A DNA stretch of 64,000 nt from Linum tenue (lineage: Eukaryota > Streptophyta > Magnoliopsida > Malpighiales > Linaceae): assembly GCA_946122785.1 (NCBI GenBank), contig CAMGYJ010000010.1, positions 30,235,608-30,299,607 on the forward strand, read 5' to 3'. Of this stretch, positions 1 through 8,571 are shown piece by piece. Made by a program: the position numbers and the translations under genes. A model generated the notes under the pieces. It saw nothing but the letters and a program-made list of their open reading frames with translations. It searched no databases and was not told where the DNA came from. The first letter of the stretch is position 1, and each line of letters begins with the position of its first letter.

Positions 1-284
1 TGACTGTCTCGGATAAGTGATTGAGTCGAGTCTATGTTGATTAGTGAACAGAAAGGGAGACTTTTCCTTTACCCGATTTTGTTGCACTCGAATGTCCTCT
101 GTGGTGGTTGTCCAGGTTGCTGTTGAAGTTGTCCATGTGTTAATGATCAAGAGCCAATATGATTCATGTGTTTTGTGCAAATATGAATTGTCCCCAAGGG
201 TTGCATGGTTAAAATGTTGTGAGCTTACCTTGTATCTGACTTGGTTTGCTTGGGGACAAGCAAACAGTTAAGTGTGGGGGAATT
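1..284 (+). mobile_element. 3' internal tail of an Athila-like LTR retrotransposon
   Basis: This is the last part of an internal region, entering from beyond the left edge. It has no usable reading frame. It ends with a perfect hairpin (stem 244-252 with 257-265) and a purine run around 271-282 (agtgtggggga), which is the polypurine tract that primes plus-strand synthesis. The LTR begins directly after it. The same tail (hairpin, purine tract, LTR) is found at 3460-3499 and 19770-19811, which is how the family was recognised. The Athila-like label is inferred from the tRNA-Asp-type primer site of the relatives at 17080 and 21149. Confidence 0.75.
244..265 (+). other. conserved pre-LTR hairpin, copy 1
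   Basis: Stem GTTTGCTTG (244-252), loop GGGA (253-256), stem CAAGCAAAC (257-265), with no mismatch. It sits 19 nt before the LTR. Identical hairpins lie at 3460-3481 and 19770-19791 in the same place of other elements. Confidence 0.8.
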
Positions 285-1385
285 TAATAACGTCCTATTT
301 GCACATGTTTGCACCCCTGTCTCCTGACCATTTTAGCTCAAATTTGTGGCTCCTTGGCCTATTTTACGCTAGGTTGTGTTGTTTTTTCATATCTCAGGTC
401 CTAGCGAGTAAAGGGAGGCATAGGCGCAATTTTCGGGTCGTTTGGTGAGGCTGGAGCCAAAACACGGGCAGCCTAACAAAAATACGGTTGTGTTTCTCAG
501 GCCGTGTTTTTACTGCCGAGGGACTAAAACACGGGTGGCATGGAGGAAAAACACGACCGTGTCACTTATGGAGCATGACCGTGTTTTGGGAGCAACACAG
601 GCGTGCCTGCCTTGCTTGGAGCAAAACACAGGCGGGATGAGGTAAAACACGACTGTGTTTTGGCTAGAAGCGGGTTTTTGAGGCAGATTCGAGCCAAAGG
701 AGAGTACAAACGAATTTTTAAGCAAAAAACAGAGTTTTAAAGAGAGAAAGTGCGAAAAACAAACCCTGGGAGCTATTTGGAGTGGATTTCTCACCATTGA
801 AGCCCAGATTGCATCCCCAGGAGTGAAGATCGACAACCTAGAGCAGATTATCCCCATCCTTATGAGTATGACTGCTCTGATTTCTGTTTTCCTCTCTCTC
901 TCTATGGAGTAGAACCCTCTCTCACTTGGGTATGAAGAACCCTAGTTCCATGTGTTAAGAATCTTGATTGTAATGACTTTGGATTGATATACTGATTGAT
1001 TATAATCAATTGATGCATGATTCATTGAGTCAATTGAAGCCTGATCATCTTTTCTTGATTTCTGATGCAAGCTACTGTCGGATCTGCTGCAGTTTAATCA
1101 ACAGTAAATCAACTAAGGGTAATTACAAATTTGACCTAACTAAGGAGCTACGTGGACTATACACGAGTGACTCTTCCCCTGCTTAAGAACTTTGAACCAT
1201 TTCCTGCTTTCCTACTGCTTTTGCTTAAAACTCCATTCAATCAACTTAGTTTGCTAGATAATAAATCGTCATGGAGTAGGCAGTAGATCTAGACCCCGGG
1301 TTGATAAATAGAACTTGCCACTATTCTGCATTTCCAGACTACGATTACACTTAGTCGCAGTTTGGTGTTGCGTTTTAGCGTGTCA
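285..1385 (+). repeat. LTR C (3' LTR of the element entering from the left)
   Basis: The start aligns with LTR A at 15692 and LTR B at 19811 (shared tatttgcacatgtttgcacc and ttacgctaggttgtgtt), but the terminal TG has become TA. The end (gttttagcgtgtca) matches the ends of A and B. Between about 457 and 662 lies an array of the inverted word AAAACACGG/CCGTGTTTT. Relative to LTR A a block is missing before position 1071, where the tail jumps into the first unit of the 426-bp array. No primer binding site follows the end, as expected for a 3' LTR. Confidence 0.7.
457..662. repeat. inverted-word array in LTR C (AAAACACGG / CCGTGTTTT)
   Basis: About nine copies of the word, some degenerate, occur in both orientations, several as back-to-back pairs that could fold (for example near 545-562 and 634-658). 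The equivalent region of the other LTRs holds the same kind of array with different outer letters. Function unknown. Confidence 0.7.
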
Positions 1386-2748
1386 AGGGGTTTCTTGGCA
1401 CCCAAGCTATTGAAACCCCCACATTGTTTTAGAACTCCTTAACTACCAAACCTTAATTTGCTAGCAAGAGGGCTTGGTCAGCTTAAGAGATTCCAAGCTA
1501 CTGTCGGATCTGCCGCAGTTTAATCAACAGTAAATCAACTAAGGGTAATTACAAATTTAACCTAACTAAGGAGCTACGGGGACTATACACGAGTGACTCT
1601 TCCCCTGCTTAAGAACTTTGAACCATTTCCTGCTTTCCTACTGCTTTTGCTTAAAACTCCATTCAATCAACTTAGTTTGCTAGATAATAAATCGTCATGG
1701 AGTAGGCAGTAGATCTAGACCCCAGGTTGATAAATAGAACTTGCCACTATTCTGCATTTCCGGACTACGATTACACTTAGTCGCAGTTTGGTGTTGCGTT
1801 TTAGCGTGTCAAGGGGTTTCTTGGCACCCAAGCTATTGAAACCCCCACATTGTTTTAGAACTCCTTCACTACCAAACCTTAATTTGCTAGCAAGAGGGCT
1901 TGGTCAGCTTAAGAGATTCCAAGCTACTGTCGGATCTGCCGCAGTTTAATCAACAGTAAATCAACTAAGGGTAATTACAAATTTGACCTAACTAAGGAGC
2001 TACGGGGACTATATACGAGTGACTCTTCCCCTGCTTAAGAACTTTGAACCATTTCCTGCTTTCCTACTGCTTTTGCTTAAAACTCCATTCAATCAACTTA
2101 GTTTGCTAGATAATAAATCGTCATGGAGTAGGCAGTAGATCTAGACCCCGGGTTGATAAATAGAACTTGCCACTATTCTGCATTTCCGGACTACGATTAC
2201 ACTTAGTCGCAGTTTGGTGTTGCGTTTTAGCGTGTCAAGGGGTTTCTTGGCACCCAAGCTATTGAAACCCCCACATTGTTTTAGAACTCCTTCACTACCA
2301 AACCTTAATTTGCTAGCAAGAGGGCTTGGTCAGCTTAAGAGATTCCAAGCTACTGTCGGATCTGCCGCAGTTTAATCAACAGTAAATCAACTAAGGGTAA
2401 TTACAAATTTGACCTAACTAAGGAGCTACGGGGACTATACACGAGTGACTCTTCCCCTGCTTAAGAACTTTGAACCATTTCCTGCTTTCCTACTGCTTTT
2501 GCTTAAAACTCCATTCAATCAACTTAGTTTGCTAGATAATAAATCGTCATGGAGTAGGCAGTAGATCTAGACCCCGGGTTGATAAATAGAACTTGCCACT
2601 ATTCTGCATTTCCGGACTACGATTACACTTAGTCGCAGTTTGGTGTTGCGTTTTAGCGTGTCAAGGGGTTTCTTGGCACCCAAGCTATTGAAACCCCCAC
2701 ATTGTTTTAGAACTCCTTCACTACCAAACCTTAATTTGCTAGCAAGAG
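1071..2748 (+). repeat. 426-bp tandem array derived from an LTR end (four units)
   Basis: Units start at 1071, 1497, 1923 and 2349 with an exact 426-bp period; the last is cut at 2748 (400 bp). Only scattered single-base differences separate units (for example c/t at 1319 region versus later units). Each unit holds the last about 315-345 bp of an LTR, ending at gttttagcgtgtca, followed by about 80 bp that is not LTR and looks like the following leader. The array therefore repeats an LTR end plus neighbouring sequence, head to tail. No coding potential. Confidence 0.9.
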
Positions 2749-3498
2749 TAGACCGAGGAAGATTGCTTCAATGTAGTTCACGATGGGTGATAGTTTGGAA
2801 AGGAGACATAAGGGTTTTTGCCGATGTTAGTGGCCTTGGGTTGAAGAGAGGGGTTTTAGTCAAAACCATAGAACCTTCGGGTTTAGGTTGAAGATGTAGA
2901 AACTCAAGTCATGATTTCCACCACCCAAATATCCTTTTTCCCATGTCCAAGACAATTGCTAGTCATCTGAACCCGTGCCTAAGACCTCCAGACGAGCTAG
3001 TGGTGACAACCATCCCGTGAACTCTAACATCTAGAGGTTACCGCCGTGGTATTGATATGATAGGGTCGAGAGTTTGTGATTGTGCACTTATTTTGCACCA
3101 AAAAGGTCCCGACCCCACTGGTCTTGAGAGTGAGTGATTCATTCTTGCTTTGCATATCATATCATACCCCGGTGAGGACCTTTGTTTCCTTTCCATTTGT
3201 TTCTCGGACTTGAATTCCATGCATGGTTGGTTGCGGTTGATAAGTGGTCTTGTTGAAACTTGTTTTGATCCATGAACAAGGTGAGAACTTTTCGTTTGCC
3301 CGTTTTTGGTGGCTTCGAATGTCGTTTGTGGTGGATGTCGGTATTGCTTGCAACGGTCCATGTATTGATTGCCAATAGCCATTGAGAATTCCCACTTAGT
3401 GCCCGTTGAGTTGTCCCCAAAGTTTTTGTGTAGGTTGAAATATTACCTTGTGTTAAATGGTTTGCTTGGGGACAAGCAAACTTCTAAGTGTGGGGGAG
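2749..3498 (+). mobile_element. 3' internal tail of a second Athila-like element
   Basis: The array ends abruptly at 2748 and the sequence changes to an internal tail that ends with the same hairpin (3460-3481) and purine tract (agtgtgggggag, about 3486-3498). It resembles 1-284 in phrases such as gaatgtc..tgtggtgg and ttgtcccca, so it is the same family but diverged. No open frame of a recognisable protein was seen on either strand. The join at 2748/2749 is a breakpoint, not an element end. Confidence 0.65.
3460..3481 (+). other. conserved pre-LTR hairpin, copy 2
   Basis: Same stem GTTTGCTTG/CAAGCAAAC and loop GGGA as at 244-265, here 17 nt before the LTR start at 3499. The flanking bases differ from copy 1, the hairpin does not. 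Confidence 0.8.
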
Positions 3499-5028
3499 TG
3501 ATTCGGGCTTAAATGTACATGTTTTACCCTCGTTTTACTTGGGTGTTTGTGGCAAATTCACTCCTAAAAGTTTGATTTTACGCTAGGTTTCTCGTGTTTT
3601 AGTGTGTTTCATGATTTAACAGGTGAAACCAGCCTCGGAGTCAAAAGTTGGACGAAAAGGATCGAAAACCGGGAGAAGAAGTGGAAAAGGGCCAATTCAC
3701 GGCTATCCCAGGAAGTTTACGCTATTGCACGCCCGTGAAAAAGAGCCATTGACCGTAAACCTCGAGGCGTCCAGAGCAAAAACAGAAGTTACTGAGGTAA
3801 GGTGAGTTCACGGTCACTAAGACCGTGAACTGAGGCCGTCGACCGTGAACGGAAGTTAACGAAGCAGTGCGTTTTGGCATTCATTTGCAGTTCACGGACG
3901 CGTTTCATGGTTCACGGCCGTGAACTCAAACCGTGAACTGAGCTGTCTCAGGTTTAAAAGATGAGCAGAAAGGAGGAGAGAGGGGAGACCCCATTTGTGT
4001 GAAAAGCCTTCTTCATATTTCTAGAGAGAGAAACACAAACCAAATGAGAAGAAGGCTAGGTTTTTGCTTCAAGTTGGGTTTTGGTAAGATTTCCACCAAG
4101 GAAAGTTCAACACAAGGGCCAAGAAGATTGGGACCATCCTCCAAGATGGTTTCTACCTCTTCTCCTTGTCTTTTCCCCATTTCTAGCATGGAGTATATTT
4201 CCTTTCACTTGGGTGTTGTGAAACCCTAACTCTACCATGTAGTTCCTTTTATGTGAATTGAATGATTGTCATTGGGTATTGGTTAATTCAATGATTGAGG
4301 TATTATTCATGTTGGTTGTGCATGCTTGTGCTTAGCAACCTAAGGGTTGTGCATGTTTTGTGCTTAGCATCCTTAGGTTTGTGCATGTTGGTGCTAGCAA
4401 TCTAATTAGCCACCTTAACCTAGATTAGAGAGGAAAATCCCCCTTCCATGGGAGACTCAATCGAGTTGGTTTTACTTAAGCTTTTTAAGTCACCTAACAA
4501 GGTTAATTTATGGCAACCCTCAATTTTGAATTAAGCAAATTGGTTAATCGCGATTAAGCCGTCCGACCCTTAAGTTGAGTGAGGAAGTAAGTCAACTACC
4601 GATTGCCTAAACTGAGAGGGTCGAGTGACACGGCCTATAATGTTTACCTCGGTTTAGCAATTGAGATCGTGGTCTCCGACCATATATGCATCCCTCTGCG
4701 ATTCGCGGTTATCTTGCCCAAAATAATGGTTCCAATTCATATACCATGGTAGTAGTTAGGGGGAAGCGACACCTGATTGATCCTTCCATAAAAGAGTTTT
4801 CTAAACCATTTACCTTTGCCTTATTTTATTGTAATTAGAAAAATTTTAAACCAAAACTTTGTTGCTAGATAATGATTAAAACGTCAGAAGTAGGGTTGAC
4901 GGACCGGCCTAGGTTGATATTTAAACATACTTATTCTACACTGCACCCGACTAAGGTTTATACTTGGACCTTAGGCGGGAATTTATTGTGGTATTCAGAG
5001 TGAGTTAGAATCACACTGAAACACGACA
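3499..5028 (+). repeat. LTR D
   Basis: Starts TGATTCGGGC directly after the purine tract and ends ..GAAACACGACA, about 1530 bp. It shares with A, B and C the phrases ttttacgctaggtt near the start, gaaaccctaactctaccatgta, and the late block taga-gacc..gatatt. Its word array (about 3690-3945) uses TTCACGG/CCGTGAA. It is the 3' LTR of the tail at 2749-3498. Confidence 0.65.
3690..3945. repeat. inverted-word array in LTR D (TTCACGG / CCGTGAA)
   Basis: About ten copies of the word in both orientations, including paired forms such as ttcacggccgtgaac near 3912-3926. It occupies the same relative place as the arrays in LTRs A, B, C and E. Confidence 0.7.
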
Positions 5029-5095
5029 AACCTAGCGTAAAACCACACCTTTCGGAGCTCAAATGCCACAAACGCCAAAGAGAAACGGGGATGAA
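5029..5095 (-). repeat. inverted fragment of an LTR start
   Basis: Read on the minus strand, this stretch resembles 3527-3592 near the start of LTR D (shared gtttgtggca and ttttacgctaggtt). It begins exactly where LTR D ends. The simplest reading is that LTR D's element inserted into an older LTR of the same family lying the other way round. Confidence 0.55.
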
Positions 5096-5111
5096 AGCTT
5101 TTCATTTAGAC

Positions 5112-6375
5112 TTGAATCATGGACTCAGTACTAAGAGTTTGTACTTGTGCACGTTTTGTCATTATGACACAATTAGGCGGTTTATGTGTTTATATGACGA
5201 AATCAATTTAATGAATCACATGTCATCATCATTACAAGACATTTGGAGCACAAATCACCCTTATTGTATGATTTGGACTCGTTAATAAGAGTTTGTAGTT
5301 GTGCAAATTTTGTCATTATGACACAATTAAATGGTTTTTGTGTTTATATAACTAAACCAATCAATGAATCACATGTTCATCAACATTACAAGACATTTGG
5401 AGCGTGTATCACCCGTATTGTACAAATTGGACTCGGTACTAAGAGTTCGTTCTCGTTCACATTTTGTCATTATGACACATTAAGCGGTTTATGTGTTTGT
5501 ATGACTAAACCATCCATCAACATTACAAGACACATGGAGCACCAATCTACATTATTGTATGTTTTGGACTTGGTACTAAGAGTTTGTACTTGTGCACGTT
5601 TTTTCATTATGACACAATTAAGAGGTCTATGTGTTTATATGAATAAATCAATTTAATGAATCACATGTCCATTAAAATTACAAGACATTTGGGGCAGAAA
5701 TCTCACTTATTGTATGATTTGGACTCGGTACTAAGAGTTCGTACTTGTGCACGTTCTGTTATTATGACACAATTAAGTTGTTTATGTGTTTATATGATTA
5801 AACCTATTAATGAGTCACTTGTTCATCAACATTACAAGACACTTGGAGCACAAATCTCCCTTATTGTATGATTTTAACTCGATACTAAGAGTTCGTACTT
5901 GTGCCCTAATCCGCCTTATTGTATGTTTTGGACTCGGTACTAAGAGTTCGTACTTGTGCACTTTTGATCATTATGACACATTAGGCGGTCTGTATGTTTA
6001 TATGACTAAATCAATTTAATGTATCACATGTCTATCAACATTACAAGACGTTTGGAGCACAAATCCCCCTTATTGTATGATTTGGACTCGTTACTGAAAG
6101 TTCGTACTTGCGCAAGTTTTGTCATTATGACACAATTAAATGGTTATGTGTTTATATGACTAAACAGATCAATGAATCACATGTCCATCAACATTATAAG
6201 ACATTTGGAGCAATAGTCCCCCTTATTGTTTGATTTGGACTCGGTACTAAGAGTTCGTACTTGTGAACGTTTTGTCATACTGACACAATTAAGCGGTTTA
6301 TGTGTTTATATGACTAAACAAATCAATGAATCACATCAACATTACAAGTCATTTGCAGCACAAATGCCCCTAAAG
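5112..6375. repeat. satellite array of about 154-bp monomers (nine units)
   Basis: The landmark ggactcggtactaagag recurs at 5121, 5275, 5429, 5566, 5721, 5875, 5930, 6083 and 6237. Spacings are 154, 154, 137, 155, 154, 55, 153 and 154 bp, so two units carry internal deletions. Monomers share ttgtcattatgacacaatta, tgtgtttatatgacta and attacaagacatttggagca. Open frames of 60-137 codons here are repeat artefacts. The array is bounded by LTR debris on the left and unassigned DNA on the right. Confidence 0.85.
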
Positions 6376-7298
6376 AGTGTCCAAGGTGGAGATGGCCAAG
6401 TCTTCCCTCTCTAGGCCCATGGAGTCAACTTTAATGATCTCATTCAGGTATTTGTTCATAATCTTCATTGTCATCAGACTGTTCATTTCCATACTGTCGC
6501 AACCGCCCCTCCGGGATAAGGGTATCCGTCACATTTTGCTTAGAGTCACCATTGATCTTAGATGTAGTGGATCGAACACTATTCGGTCCGGTCTCAACCT
6601 TATGGTCAAACCTTACATTTGGTCTGCAAAATTTAAGATTCTAGGTTTGAGAGTACGGTAACGTGTGAGGAAGTGTATTCAAACCCCACAACGCCCATAA
6701 ATTGGTACTATTTAAATTGATAAGTTTAGAAAGATTGGATGTATAATTATTTGTGCCTTATTTACGTATTTAATTATAGGATTCAATTAATTGGGTATTT
6801 CTAAATATACAATTTGATCCTACGCTTATTGTCGTAATTGTCAAAAGTAAAGAAAGAGTTTTGGGTTAGTTGGACTCGAACCTATAGGTTGACTACGTAC
6901 CCAAGTACTTGGTGATCAAAGTCCATGTAGTTCGATTAAATTGAAATATTTTGAAAGAGAAAAACCTAGCACGTTCTATTGTTGGAGATTGTATTTTTCA
7001 TGAAAAATGTGTTTTGATTTTTGTAATTGGGTGGTTAACGAATTTGAAGGAATTTCAACTTATGAAATCATCAGGGTCTATTGACCATGATCTTCAATGA
7101 AAGATTGTTTAGGAAAAATCAGTATGATGAAAAGCAAAAATTATCGCAAAAGAATAAAGTATTATATTCTCTTTGAGTAGAAGAGTAATCAGGCTAATTT
7201 AAACTAAGGATTTGAGCATGACAAAATTTATGTTATTAAGAATGTTATAGTAATGTATTAAAGTTAGGATCTTAATTGAATATAAGTGCATTGTCTAA
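6376..7298. other. unassigned non-coding DNA
   Basis: No gene, tandem repeat or element end recognised. The stretch near 6495-6600 (ccgcccctccgggataaggg, then gtagtggatcgaacactattcggtccgg) looks like old LTR or leader sequence but I cannot place it. It ends at the target duplication of the LINE. Confidence 0.5.
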
Positions 7299-7339
7299 CT
7301 GGTTAAGCTTGTTTTTTTTTTAAATGGATGCAAAGCATC

Positions 7340-7748
7340 CTAACCTTCAGTCAAAACCAGCCGGGATTCGGAAATCCCTAGAGTGTCATACAGGAGATGC
7401 AAGCATAAAGCAGGATCGGTAATAGGTACAAAGTGGAAGCCAAGTTCCATCTGGTGGCCTCGAGAGGCATGAAAATCAGCACTCTTATTCCCCTCTCTAT
7501 AGATATGGGAAAATGTCACGTCCCAGTCACGCCGAAGCAGCTCATGAAGCCGGTCAATCACCATTGCGTGCTGGTGGTCTGAGTTATCCTCTCCCTGAAG
7601 TATCTGGATAGCGCATCGGGAGTCGATCTCCATGCGGACACGTCTGTAGCCCATGTCCCAAGCCAGTTGAAGTCCTTCAACGGCGACTCTCAACTTTGCA
7701 AGGGTGATGGAGCAAATCCCCAGGTTCATAGCGAACACTGCAAAACAG
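7340..7748 (-). pseudogene. LINE-1 RNase H domain, C-terminal half
   Basis: The minus frame reads ..LRVAVEGLQLAWDMGYRRV, MEIDSRCAIQILQGE and YREGNKSADFHASRG, the C-terminal half of the plant LINE RNase H (RVT_3) domain. The second and third acidic positions are MEIDS and NKSADF. The family's glutamate motif (AELRAAVE) here reads AKLRVAVE, so the catalytic Glu appears lost. The domain's N-terminal half is on the far side of the Mutator-like element (from 14601), where the frame resumes at VTLNSNDS and GGLIRDHRRRCF. The TSD gcaaaacag (7740-7748) is part of the original codons. Confidence 0.85.
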
Positions 7749-7835
7749 GGAAAAAATCCCAAAGTACACACGTTCTTAAAAAAAATTCCCAAAATACATA
7801 AGTTATAAAAAAATTTCCAAAAGTACACATGCTTG
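7749..7835 (+). repeat. MULE left terminal inverted repeat
   Basis: Begins GGAAAAAATCCCAAAGTACA and matches the reverse complement of 14515-14600 with a few differences. It contains short internal repeats (aattcccaaaatacata.. and aatttccaaaagtacaca..), and similarity continues into the word array. Confidence 0.9.
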
Positions 7836-7839
7836 AGCA

Positions 7840-8276
7840 TCACCGTTTTTGACAACAGCGGTGAAGATAATCACCGCGTTTAATTAAAACGGTGATGCAT
7901 TCACCGTTTTAAAGTAAAACGGTGATAGCTTCACCGTCTTAGTCAAAAACGGTGATTGCATCACCGTTTTAAATGGAAACGGTGAAGATATCACCGTTTT
8001 AAAACGGTGATATCTTCACCGTTTTAATTAAACGCGGTGAAGGCGCTGACGTGGACAAACGCGGGGCATTCACCGCGGTAGACAAACACGGTGAATACCC
8101 CGTGTTTGTTTACGTCAGCGATCCGCGCCATTGTGTTTTCACCGTGGCCGTTAGATGCGGTGAGGCGCGGATCGTGGTTTTCTTCCCACGATCCGACGCC
8201 TCACAGCAGGCCACGTGGACGGGGGAACCGTTTTAGGGTAACGCGAAGCCTTCACCGCGTTCATCAAACGCGGTGA
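7840..8276. repeat. MULE left subterminal inverted-word array
   Basis: The word TCACCGTTTT (variants TCACCGCGTT) alternates with its complement AAAACGGTGA (AACGCGGTGA) at least fifteen times. Several pairs are back to back, for example at about 7988-8027. Such subterminal arrays often bind transposase; that role here is inference. It lies directly upstream of the PMD promoter. Confidence 0.85.
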
Positions 8277-8308
8277 ACGCTTCCCCTAATTACTGCGCAG
8301 CAGCTCCT

Positions 8309-8330
8309 CCCCCCCCCCCCCCCCCCCCCC
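8309..8330 (+). repeat. homopolymer of 22 C
   Basis: An uninterrupted C run directly upstream of the TATA box of the PMD gene. The exact length could be affected by sequencing. Confidence 0.8.
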
Positions 8331-8340
8331 TTCCCCCAAC

Positions 8341-8348
8341 TATAAATA
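8341..8348 (+). promoter_or_regulatory. TATA box of the PMD gene
   Basis: TATAAATA, followed by a pyrimidine-rich leader (ctccccctttcactttcaactcacc) typical of plant 5' UTRs. The predicted start codon is at 8572. Confidence 0.6.
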
Positions 8349-8571
8349 CCCACTCCCCCTTTCACTTTCAACTCACCCCACCAACATTTCACTTCTTTCT
8401 CCCTCAATTTATCCGCTCTAGTCTCGTTCTAAGTATGCTCTATGGTTGCGGCTAAGTCCGATCTTCCACATCAGAAAGAATTACTAGAGTTTGACCCTAA
8501 AGCCCCCGTACCGCTAAGTTCCCGTCCCTTACACCTAAACTCGTCGAACCTCTGTCCGGCCTACGCCAAAA

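Noticed and set aside
1071..2748. CRISPR-like regular repetition
   Set aside because: Units are contiguous 426-bp tandem copies of an LTR end without spacers, in plant DNA.
5091..6414. Chain of overlapping open frames (60-137 codons) on the plus strand
   Set aside because: They follow the 154-bp satellite period, which is not a multiple of three; no protein motif.
7840..8276. CRISPR array or tandem satellite
   Set aside because: The word alternates in orientation with irregular spacing and lies inside MULE ends; a subterminal repeat array explains it.
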